Both the position numbers and the translations under genes were made by a program. From Heterodera schachtii (lineage: Eukaryota > Nematoda > Chromadorea > Rhabditida > Heteroderidae), in the NCBI GenBank assembly GCA_023374025.1, contig SIJG01000003.1:2324416-2388415 (forward strand): DNA of 64,000 bases, read 5' to 3'. The notes under the pieces are model-generated. The model searched no databases. It was not told the DNA's origin and saw only the letters and a program-made list of their open reading frames with translations. Positions within the stretch are counted from its first letter, which is position 1, and each line of letters opens with the position of its first letter. Shown piece by piece: positions 54,713 through 64,000 of this stretch.

Positions 54713-57413
54713 ATGGATTTGTTTAGTTCTTCCGTGACAATTCACCAGCAATTCGACAGTTTGTTCAACTTCGTAAACATGGACAAACGCACTGATTTTG
54801 TGGAAATTCAAAAAACGGACGGGAGAGATTCGTTGGCAAACTTTTCATCGTTTCAAGACGGTTTTGTTTCTTTTAATTTGTTTACAAAAATACTGCTATT
54901 GGCTTTTTTGGCGAATTATTTATTTTCCATTAATTCCCGTGGTCTGTCTGATGCTTTAAAACAGTAAATTTTAGATCCATTGAATCCACAAATGCCACTG
55001 CAATTCCAACCGGCGATCTCTCCACAAATTCCGCCGCTTAATTTTGACCAACTTTCTGTCAATGACATTGAATATGATGACAATGATGGCGGCGGGGAAG
55101 GCTTACTTAACAAAACGTTTACTCTCCCCGAAGAACACAATGAAAACGTTCATGAAGAGGAGGCGGAGAATGAAAATGGGGGCAATGCGGACGAGGGAAT
55201 TTGGAAGGAACAGGTGGGAAAGGAGGAGAGCAGGGGGAGATCTATTTTTGCGACGTTTTGATAAACTGTGAAAGTACATCCCATTTCGATACATAATTGG
55301 AGAGCGTGTTTAATTCTATTTCAAATTCATTGTAAACAACTTCTCAATGTATTCGCCTTAAATAACCGGGGATTAGCTTTTTCTTTGAAAATTATATAAA
55401 ATATAAGTAAATGTTTTGAAAAATTTTTTTAATCCATTCACAGATAGTTGCGTCCAATCTGTCGGCGAGCCACTCAGATGACGGAAATGTCACTCACAAT
55501 CAGAACAGTGACAAAATTAGCAGTGAAGTTAAAATGGTCGAATGCCATGCCGATGGTCATTATTTCAACAAAAAAACATTTGTTTGTGTCTTAAATCTTT
55601 ACGTATTTAAGGCGTTGAACACTCAAAGGAAGGCGGTGGCGACAATGTGAGCTTTTCGGAATTGACGAGCATCGCCGGGGGGAACACCAGCGACGACATC
55701 ACCTCAATCCCTTATCCGAGTGAAGCGGACAATAGGGCGAATAAGGACGAAGACAATGTTGGGAATGACGACAAAGCAAACGGAGAGGAACAGCGGGGAT
55801 TGGTTTCCTCCCAAAACAGTGGTTCAACTCCAACCTCGTCACGTCGTGTCAAATACAAAATTTGTGCAGAAGAAAGAGGGTCAAAAGTGGAAGTGTTGGC
55901 TCACGGACGCCAAATGGACGTGGAACGGATGCATTGCGTTGTTCAACAGCAGCAGCAACAAATTGAGGAGACGGAAAGAAGCAAAACCGGACAAAATGAA
56001 ATCCTGCCAATGGGCGACGGATCGGTCGACGATGACGAGCAGAGCGAACCGACCGCAGCGGAGGAGTCAACCCAATCGGCGGAGTTGGCCGACTCAGTGT
56101 TTGAAGAGCCAACGCAAAATTCAAATTCATCGCCGACAAGCAAAATGGAGGAGAGTTGTGGACCAACAAACACGGGGGAATGCACACCAATTGCACAATC
56201 TGTGCATGGCAAACGACAGAGAGGGGAGGAGGAGGAAGAAGAAGAGGTGGAAGTGATCTCGGCAAAAAGTTTAGTTCGAAGTTCGGCTTTAACGCAGAGG
56301 ACATTGGCGGAGGTCGAGAGTATCCCCGAAGAGGTAGGGGAGTGAGGGTGCATTAAACTCTAAATTTTTATTTTGAATGGCGTATCTGCTTCAATTTCTG
56401 TGTTGATTTAATCTATTATTCGTTAGCTTTCAATGGCTTCACATTCGGCGAAATCCGTGCCAAACTCCTCCGTTTCCACCGTGTCATCTGGGAAGGGAAT
56501 GGTGGTCGCCCTGGAACTCGTCGCCGAACATCAGCAACAACAACAGACGGACGATTCGATTGCGGAAGAAGTGTTTTCGGAGGACGTCGTTTCCACCTTC
56601 AAACCGTCGGAGAAGTCGCTGCACTCCATTCTGTCGTTGCGTAGCAATTCGATGAGCACCAGTGCCCGGGACAGCATGGGCAAACTGAGGAGGGACTCGG
56701 CCAGCGAAGCGCTGCTCAAACTGAGAACGATGAATTGCGTGCCGGAGCTGAGAAGCCCTCGCGAGTCCAAAAGTCCACCCAAGTAAAAGACATTACATGC
56801 TTTCAGAAGCCCAATCCAAAATTTACAGACCCCTGAGGTCGCCACGTGGCATTGACCGTTTTATGGCCAAATTCCCGCACAACTCTTCCCGAGAGGCCAG
56901 TTTCAGTGAAGAGCTGAGTGTCAAGGGAGAAATGCTGGATGAATTGCCGAATGCGAGTCAAATTGGGATGGTAATTTTTGGGCAATCGGTCCCACTTACT
57001 TTACCCTTGAATTTTTTAGCTTTTCGATGTGAGTGGAGCGTCTGTGGAAGGAACTTTGTCCAAATTGGACAGCACTGCCGACTCAAAACGTCGACAGTCG
57101 GACATTTTTGTGGGCACGGACAAACGCACAGATTCCGTCGAATCCAATAAAATGGAGAGAGGCAATTCGTTGGGCAGTTTTGGTGTGCCGGAAGGTTAAG
57201 ACTTTTGGCGAATAAATCAAAAATGATTCCGTTTGAGTTTGTTCGGCTGGTGTCAAGGCCCGGGCCGAGAAGACAAGCCATGTTCAGTTGGATACCAACA
57301 GAATTCTGTTGGCACAATTTGTCTACGACCACCTCAACATTTGGCCGACTCAGGAAATGCTTATGGAGACAGACCTTGAAGTCATCAGGGGCTTATGCAT
57401 TTTAATGAAATGA
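54713..57413 (+). CDS. Large Ser/Glu/Gln-rich protein, eight exons
   Basis: Exons 54713-54860, 54975-55213, 55444-55555, 55612-56333, 56427-56772, 56807-56970, 57020-57194 and 57238-57413 total 2082 nt (693 aa), every phase closing. Start MDLFSSSVTIHQQFDSLFNF; then acidic and Gln-rich disordered parts (HNENVHEEEAENENGG, CVVQQQQQQIEETERS), Ser-rich regulatory-looking parts (KSLHSILSLRSNSMSTSARD, SPRGIDRFMAKFPHNSSREA), and a folded-looking helical C-terminus (RILLAQFVYDHLNIWPTQEM, LEVIRGLCILMK). No known domain; the layout suits a cytoskeletal or signalling scaffold. Weak splices: donor AAAA|GTCCAC at 56773 and acceptor TTTGAG at 57237. An inverted, internally deleted copy lies at 61960-63376. 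Confidence 0.6.
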
Positions 57414-58078
57414 ATGTTTATTACGTGATGATCATTTATTTATTTTTATTGTGTATTCGGCTACCTATTTTAATTATTTATGAGTGATTGTGAATTAAAA
57501 AAATAAATATTCGAACAATAAAAATAACATTTTTCATTTTGATAATGTTATTATTGAGGCTATTTCTAAGATATTGCTAAAAAAGAGCATGGAAATAGCA
57601 AAAGACAATAGTAAGTTTTTCAAAAGCCTGAAATTTGTTTTTTGTAAGGCTAATAGAGCTTGTTAAGAACTTTGGGGTACTTATGTAGTTTATAGACCAT
57701 AAAAGTTGGCTCTAATGCACTTTATGAGTCCAATCAATTGACAATGGAGGGCGGCGGCGCCAATAGACGCGGTCGGTAAATATTTTCAAAAAATTGTTGT
57801 TCAAAAATTAAAACTTTTGCAATTTTACGAATAAAAAAACGAAATTCGGATAGTTTGAACTCTCGAGATTTTCACACACATCTTTTTATTGCTATTAAAT
57901 TTTTCTGTATGATCTTACTAATACATTTTCTGCAACAAAAAGTGGATGTGTTTTCATTTGTTTATGTTCTTTCATCAACAGGAAACTGCTTCTCTCGGTC
58001 CTAAACGGTAATTATAGGAAAATATAAAGGTTTTCCACAAACGAACTTGTAAATGCCAGTCAGTTGGTGGCACCCGCA
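57414..58078. other. Non-coding spacer
   Basis: AT-rich, with one copy of the GC-palindrome repeat (57751-57775). No gene seen. Confidence 0.6.
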
Positions 58079-59605
58079 TCACGCGTTGCCACCACCATTC
58101 GGCTCGCGCTGTCCTTGGGTACTAGTGCCATCACGGTCACTTGGTCCGGCCTGTTCACCGACGTTGGCACCCTCGTCGATGCCACCGCCAGTCGGCTCGC
58201 GCTGTCCTACGTCAACAGTGCCAGCATGGTCCCCTACCCCAGCACCAATTGGTCCGGCCTGTCCACCGACGTTGGCACCCTCGTCGATGCCACCGCCAGT
58301 CGGCTCGCGCTGTCCTACGTCAACAGTGCCAGCATGGTCCCCTACCCCAGCACCAATTGGTCCGGCCTGTCCACCGACGTTGGCACCCTCGTCGATGCCA
58401 CCGCCAGCCTGCCGGCGCTGTCAAATTAAAAAATTAATATTAAAATCTTTACTATTTGTTAACACACATAGAATGTTTAAATTCTTATTTGTTAACACAC
58501 AGAATGTTTAAATTCTATGTATTTAATTAGGCGCGGGACCTCCGCCAAGCCATAGGCGACTGAACCATTGAAATTGTTTAAATCAGGGTTCCCATGTGTC
58601 CTCATTTCTAAGATTTGTTCTTATTTGGAAGGGCCAGATCTTAGAAACGGAAATGACCTTATTTCGAAAATTTTTCTTATTTTTAGGCTTCCCCAACTTT
58701 TTTAAATTTTTTGTGCTTAATGATTTATTTCGCTGATTAAAGTGCATATCCGGTTCGAGAAAAAATGATCAGCGGAAAAAATAATCAATTTTTACACTAA
58801 TAAAATATGTTTAAGTCGATTTTTCATATTTGTATTGCGTTTCATTCGCGTTACTAAAATACCTCGTTAGCGGCGTCTCTCAAAAGTTGGTTCTGATCAC
58901 TCAAAAGTTGGTTCTGGTCTCTCAGAAGTCGGTTTTGATTCGAAAACTTAAAAGTTTAATAGTTTGACATAAAATATTAGATTTTTAGGACAGAATATCA
59001 AAATCCAACAACTAGATTTCAATTCACACCTCTAAGTTGATAAGAAAAAACCCTGCAATGCCATCCCTCAGAAGTTGAACTTGTCGAATGAGCTTAATTT
59101 TTAAATGTTTAATAAATGTTAAAAGTACTTGTCCCCGGCACTTAAATTTGAAAAAAGAACTGGCATTTGACAAGAGAAAAAATGACTGATTCTTTCACAG
59201 GTTTTGTTCCACCAAAATACCTCGACATTTGCTCCTCGAAGATTCGTACTTTCGTCAATCTGACCACGGACGACCTATATTAAAACAAAAAACCTTTAAC
59301 TAAGTAACAAATATTCAGTGTTTTGAAAATGTCACGGCTACCATAGCATTGTTTTGAAAACCGAAAAATACCCCATTTTTGTGGCTTTGTACTAACTCCA
59401 TGGGTTGAAGCAAAAAGGACATAAATTTTAAAAATAATACCTCAAACAACCTATCATTCTGTGCTCGCAATAATTCATTTTGCGTGCGTAAAACTTCAAT
59501 GTGCGTCTCAAGTTGATGAGCTCTCTGGAACCCCTTAATCAGATTTAATTTTGTAAAAAACTTGGTCTCACTTTCTGTTTAAGTTCATTTATCATTTGTA
59601 TAAAC
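58079..59605 (-). CDS. Coiled-coil protein with Gly-rich 36-aa tandem repeats, five exons seen
   Basis: Exons 59605-59572, 59533-59441, 59274-59221, 58946-58863 and 58417-58079 (34, 93, 54, 84, 339 nt) join in phase 0 throughout. The first four encode coiled coil: MINELKQK, then QLETHIEVLRTQNELLRAQN, VVRGQIDESTNLRGANVE, and seven-residue repeats NRLLRDQ-NQLLSDQ-NQLLRD. The last exon encodes GGGIDEGANVGGQAGPIGAG plus VGDHAGTVDVGQREPT, a 36-aa unit present about three times (108-bp period), ending GGGNA-stop. Acceptors include TTAATATAG, AACTTTTAAG, TTTGACAG; three donors share GTATT(T/A). The 5' end is missing (exon 1 starts in phase 2). No family recognised; secretion cannot be judged without the N-terminus. 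Confidence 0.6.
58090..58415. repeat. 108-bp tandem repeat, about three units
   Basis: GTTGGCACCCTCGTCGATGC recurs at 58163, 58271 and 58379, an exact 108-bp period; the two complete units are almost identical and the leftmost is diverged. The period is a multiple of three, so all frames stay open, but only the minus-strand frame has splice sites and a stop that fit a gene. Confidence 0.9.
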
Positions 59606-59899
59606 CTGTCTAGGTAGGTTAAATTTTCAAAACAATTTATTTAAAAAGCGAGAAATGGAAGATGCATATAATAATCGATTATACAATAGTATGTTTTTTT
59701 TCTTCTCACGATTAATACATGCATCTTTGTTTTGGTTATTAAAAATGTGATTTAAGTGCCGATTAGAGACCGGGAGAGTTGAAAAATGGACCGGGACGGG
59801 ATCCCGGAAATTTTTTCAAAAAAGGATACCTAATACTATAGATTGTAGGCCATATTTTTGAAAGATTTTTTTGTTTTAAAAAGTAGTGAAAACATTTAC

Positions 59900-60160
59900 A
59901 AGAGGCTTTCTGGGTCGAGGAACACGAATTCAATATTCATTTTGACCAATTCCGAGTCCCATACCCAAATTCGAACAAAAAGTCGAAATTGAAAATTTTT
60001 AAATTACTTTTGTTCATAAATTGAACAAAACAAGATAAATATAGTTAAAACATTGCAATATCAAAAAATGATCATTCTGTATATGTTCGAACATAAAAGT
60101 GAGAATTTTGAAAATTTTCACTTTTTGTTCGAATTTGGGTATGGGATTCGAAGGAGGGGG
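59900..60160. repeat. Foldback element of the GATCAGCGACC family (copy 2)
   Basis: Inverted arms built on CCAATTCCGAGTCCCATACC-CAAATTCGAACAAAAAGTCG at left and TTTTTGTTCGAATTTGGGTA-TGGGATTCG at right, with an AT-rich centre. Confidence 0.7.
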
Positions 60161-60179
60161 GGGGGGGTGGCAAAATTTT

Positions 60180-61140
60180 GGGAAAATATTGATCATAGTC
60201 CCCAAACTCAAAAATGCTTAAAAACGGTCAGAATCGATGTAAAAAGGTTCGAAATGGGTTGGAAAAAAAGAATTAGGGGCGCGCTTGCCCTTTTTCAGGA
60301 TGAAAAGTGCCGAAATGGAGTGCCAAACTCAGCTGGGACTCAAATGACCGCACTATAAAAAGCACTAAAAAGACATTTTAAATAATTTTTCTAGGGTAAT
60401 TTGTGCCGCTGATCACGAATATGACCTTTATTTTGCAAAATTCCGAACCCCGAACCCTAATTCGAACAAAATTTCAAATTTATAAATTAAAGAAAAACAA
60501 ATTTTTAGGGGTTTTTAAAAGAACGTCAAATATAAAAGATTGAATTTAGCTTATTGCGCTAAAAAACCGCCGCACACTCGACTACGGCGGCCAGTAGGTG
60601 GGGCGAGACTACGGGCTACGGAAGAAGTCCGCGCGTGATCCGCAGGCGGTTGACTGATTGGCGGGGGCCCTTCGGGCCCCCGCAGTCAACCGCCTGTGGC
60701 GCTCGTCAGACGTCTTCCTCCGCCCTCCGTCTCGCCCCACTACTTGCTCCGTCTTCGCATGCTCCCTTTTGCGAAAATGTTCATAACCGTGTTCAGCAAC
60801 CTCGAAAACCCCTAAAAATTTGTTTTTCATTTAATTTATAAATTTTGTTCGAATTAGGGTTCGGGGTTCGGAATTTCGCAAAATAAAGGTCATATTCGTG
60901 ATCAGCGCCACAAATTACCCAAGAAAATTATTTAAAATGTCTTTTGAGTGCTTTTTATAGCACGGCCAATTGAGTCCCAGCTGAGTTTGGCACTCCATTT
61001 TCGGCACTTTTCATCCTGAAAAAGGGCAAGCGCGCCCATAATTCTATTTTTCCAACCCATTTCGAACCTTTTTAAATCGATTCTGACCGTTTTTATGCAT
61101 TTTTGAGTTTGGGGACTATGATCAATATTTACCAAATTTT
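60180..61140. repeat. Nested palindrome of about 960 bp centred at 60672
   Basis: The outer arms are mirror copies: TAGTCCCCAAACTCAAAAAT ... CAGCTGGGACTCAAATG (60195-60345) against GAGTCCCAGCTGAGTTTGGC ... TTTTTGAGTTTGGGGACTAT (60970-61123). The middle arms carry the TCGAACAAAATT / CGCTGATCACGAATATGACC foldback sequence (60405-60480; 60845-60910). The core (60535-60780) is the inverted counterpart of 42000-42235 around GGGGGCCC-TTC-GGGCCCCC. Confidence 0.85.
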
Positions 61141-61189
61141 GAATGGACTCTTGTGCAGTTTAGGCCCCATATACAAAAATTTTTACATT

Positions 61190-61545
61190 TTAGAATAAAA
61201 GAAGCCAATCCATAGGTTTTCGGGGTTGTTGATCGCGAATCCGGCATCCATTTCGGCCAATTCCAAATCCCGGACCCGAACTCGAACAAGAAGTCGAAAA
61301 ATTAAAATTTTTCATTTTTAGTCTAAAAATAGTTTAAATGATTTTTAATTTAAGCATTGATGACTTTCAGTTCGTTTCCGTGCATTTAAACAATGTTGAC
61401 CAATAATATGAAAACCAAAAATATTAATTTTCGACTTTTTGTTCGAATTCGAGTCCGGGATTCGGAATTGGACGAAATGAATACCGGATTCGTGATCAGC
61501 GACCACGAAAACCTATAGATTGGCATATTTTATTTTGAAATGTAA
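61190..61545. repeat. Foldback element of the GATCAGCGACC family (copy 3)
   Basis: Left arm GGTTTTCGGGGTTGTTGATCGCGAATCCGGC, right arm GCCGGATTCGTGATCAGCGACCACGAAAACC type, separated by an AT-rich loop with TCAGTTCGTTTCCGTGCATTTAAAC. Confidence 0.8.
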
Positions 61546-61959
61546 AAAAATTTTTTGTATATGTGGCCTAAACTGAACAAGAGCCATAAATTTAGCTTTT
61601 TGTACTAGGTCCCGTTTTCCGGCCCAAATGGCCGGGACTTGGAAAATTGACCCGAGCGGGATCCCGGCTCCGGGACTCCCGTTGAGTCCAGTTTTTCAAA
61701 ATATTGGACTGTAAAGAATACATTTCTCCTTCCGCAGCAGAACCGTGATCGCTCATACTGGTGCAAAATAGAATTGGAGATGTATTTCTAAAACAAAATT
61801 ATTTGGTAATAGCAGTAACGAACGGATCAAATATATTTAGAAAAGTAATCATACTAATAATTTGATAAAAACAAATCTGAATTTCCAATTTTAAGAATTT
61901 ATACGAATGCATTAACATAAAACACCCAAATTCCAAAAATACATGTAATATAAACATTC

Positions 61960-63376
61960 ATTTCATTAAAATGCATAAGCCCCTGATGACTTCAAGGTCT
62001 GTCTCCATAAGCATTTCCTGAGTCGGCCAAATGTTGAGGTGGTCGTAGACAAATTGTGCCAACAGAATTCTGTTGGTATCCAACTGAACATGGCTTGTCT
62101 TCTCGGCCCGGGCCTTGACACCAGCCGAACAAACTCAAACGGAATCATTTTTGATTTATTCGCCAAAAGTCTTAACCTTCCGGCACACCAAAACTGCCCA
62201 ACGAATTGCCTCTCTCCATTTTATTGGATTCGACGGAATCTGTGCGTTTGTCCGTGCCCACAAAAATGTCCGACTGTCGACGTTTTGAGTCGGCAGTGCT
62301 GTCCAATTTGGACAAAGTTCCTTCCACAGACGCTCCACTCACATCGAAAAGCTAAAAAATTCAAGGGTAAAGTAAGTGGGACCGATTGCCCAAAAATTAC
62401 CATCCCAATTTGACTCGCATTCGGCAATTCATCCAGCATTTCTCCCTTGACACTCAGCTCTTCACTGAAACTGGCCTCTCGGGAAGAGTTGTGCGGGAAT
62501 TTGGCCATAAAACGGTCAATGCCACGTGGCGACCTCAGGGGTCTGTAAATTTTGGATTGGGCTTCTGAAAGCATGTAATGTCTTTTACTTGGGTGGACTT
62601 TTGGACTCGCGAGGGCTTCTCAGCTCCGGCACGCAATTCATCGTTCTCAGTTTGAGCAGCGCTTCGCTGGCCGAGTCCCTCCTCAGTTTGCCCATGCTGT
62701 CCCGGGCACTGGTGCTCATCGAATTGCTACGCAACGACAGAATGGAGTGCAGCGACTTCTCCGACGGTTTGAAGGTGGAAACGACGTCCTCCGAAAACAC
62801 TTCTTCCGCAATCGAATCGTCCGTCTGTTGTTGTTGCTGATGTTCGGCGACGAGTTCCATGGCGACCACCATTCCCTTCCCAGATGACACGGTGGAAACG
62901 GAGGAGTTTGGCACGAGCTCCAGATGACTAAACTCAAAAAAATTGTATGAGACCAAATTTAGTGTATTTAGACGTTTAAATTTAGTAAAAACAACGTACA
63001 ATCGCGACGCATTTTCGACGGCGTTTTTCCCGTTGACAATTTGCTGGAGTTTCGCTTGCAGAATTCGCGTTTCCCTCTGCAATTGGCCAATCTCCACGTA
63101 ATGCTTCGCCATCATTCCCTCAATTTAAAATGGTAAAATTGAAATTTAACTTCGATTTCCCACTTTGTCCGCATTTCCCCGCTTAAAGTCCGACTTAATC
63201 TTCCGTTTGGCTTCGTCAAATTCGTCCATCAATGCTTTGAATTTTGTTTGACCATTTTTCTTCTCAACCGCTGGCATTCCCTTCCTTTTGGCGTGCAGCA
63301 AAAACACGCGAACTTTCATATGCTCTCTGAGCGTTTCGATGTGCTTTCTCATCAATTCCCTGCATTCCATCCGCAT
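61960..63376 (-). pseudogene. Inverted, internally deleted copy of the 54.2-57.4 kb gene
   Basis: On the minus strand this holds, in order, the two coiled-coil exons (from ATG 63376 and 63115), then directly the equivalent of exon 5 onward (about 62935-62590), exon 6 (62564-62401), exon 7 (62351-62177) and exon 8 (62133-61961). The DNA matching 54563-56455 (exons MDLFSS through SIPEE) is missing and replaced by about 75 bp of AT-rich sequence. The arms are nearly identical, with few changes (MRTEC to MRMEC, VVALEL to VVAMEL). The acceptor before the first ATG has gone (TTAATTAA for TTAAGCAAA). The frame runs open through the join to ESKSPPK. Probably a non-functional duplicate, but the conservation suggests it is recent. 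Confidence 0.75.
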
Positions 63377-63436
63377 TTAATTAAAATCCTTTGATTTAAT
63401 TGAGTAAATGTTAATAGTATCGGTAATAGTGAAGCT

Positions 63437-63865
63437 GGTGCCCCCCCTTTTTGGAATAAAAAATTTGTTCTTCTAAAAAGTCGTGAAAACACATTTTATG
63501 GGGTTTTGAGGGTCGCTGATCACGAATATGACATTCATTTCGATCAATTTCGAACCCCGACCCGAATTCGAACGAAAAGTCAAAAGTTCATATTTTCCCA
63601 TTTTTAGTCTAAGAATGTTTAAATGACCTTTTACTGAAGCACTAATGATATTCAGTTCGTTTTCGTGTATTTAAACAAAGTTTGAACAAAAATCTGAAAA
63701 TTTTGAATTTTCGACTTTTTGTTCGAACTCTCGTCCGGGATTCGGAATTGATCGAAGTGAATGTCATATTCATAATCTACGACCCTCAAAACCCCATAAG
63801 ACATGTTTTCATGACTTTTAGAAGAAAAAATTTTTTGTTCCAAAAAGGGGGGGGGGGGCACCAGC
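63437..63865. repeat. Foldback element of the GATCAGCGACC family (copy 4), complete
   Basis: Inverted arms about 190 bp long: GGTGCCCCCCCTTTTTGGAA ... GGGTCGCTGATCACGAATAT at left, ATTCATAATCTACGACCCTC ... TTCCAAAAAGGGGGGG-CACC at right, with loop TTCAGTTCGTTTTCGTGTAT. This copy defines the ends of the family. Confidence 0.85.
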
Positions 63866-64000
63866 GGGTGTACTATAGTCAACCCCCGGAAAAAATGGCA
63901 CAAATGATATACCAATCGATTCGTCTCGAGGAGCTATGCACGAAAAAGTAGGTCTCCAGGTGCGGAAATGCCAAAAAACCGGTTTTTGAACCGGTTCAAA

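Noticed and set aside
58053..58511. Plus-strand Pro/Ser/Ala frames over the 108-bp repeat
   Set aside because: Open only because the period is a multiple of three; the minus-strand frame has the splice acceptor, stop and upstream coiled-coil exons.

Overview
The window looks like nuclear DNA of a nematode. It has short phase-matched exons, many introns of about 45-120 bp, 3' splice sites of TTTCAG/TTTAAG type, same-strand genes 190-220 bp apart (operon-like), long gene-poor stretches with homopolymer and CT/GA tracts, and abundant foldback and hAT-type DNA transposons. Runs of ATGCCA upstream of a secreted Cys-rich protein hint at a plant-parasitic (cyst-nematode-like) species, but that is inference. 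All gene models were spliced by eye; the main internal check is that exon phases close.

Left third (1-21 kb): mostly intron/intergenic DNA with simple repeats. It holds the 3' exon of an acidic protein at the left edge, four phase-consistent minus-strand exons of an unrecognised regulator-like protein (10.6-11.3 kb), a small single-pass membrane protein (15.1-16.0 kb), a defective tRNA-like sequence (16.9 kb) and a 61-bp hAT-type micro-element with 8-bp target duplications (13.1 kb).

21-30 kb: a compact doublecortin-domain protein (+), a Glu-rich protein (+), then convergent minus-strand genes: an ASCC1 orthologue (KH plus 2H-phosphoesterase, 11 exons), a tiny secreted-peptide ORF, a 53-aa protein, a two-TM tail-anchored protein and a Cys-rich exon.

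30-41.4 kb: a tandem segmental duplication. Each unit carries a frameshifted BCS1 N-terminal fragment and a tandem Cu/Zn-superoxide-dismutase-like gene built as [47-aa module + SOD domain] x 2. Zinc ligands are kept, but copper ligands and the active-site Arg are lost. Unit 1 has a 976-bp non-autonomous hAT element with a perfect 8-bp target duplication (unit 2 keeps the empty site) and a 21-bp deletion that removes a 3' splice site.

41.4-46.6 kb: a transposon graveyard with a large palindrome, a decayed hAT transposase interrupted by a foldback element, and a frameshifted minus-strand element gene.

46.6-57.4 kb: the gene-rich part. A secreted Cys-rich protein (+), a minus-strand series of an unknown protein, ANKRD49 and RNA polymerase III subunit RPC5 (POLR3E), then divergent plus-strand genes for two Ser/Glu-rich, partly coiled-coil proteins.

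57.4-64 kb: a minus-strand gene joining coiled-coil exons to a 36-residue Gly-rich tandem repeat, nested palindromes (one about 960 bp), and an internally deleted inverted copy of the 54.2-57.4 kb gene.
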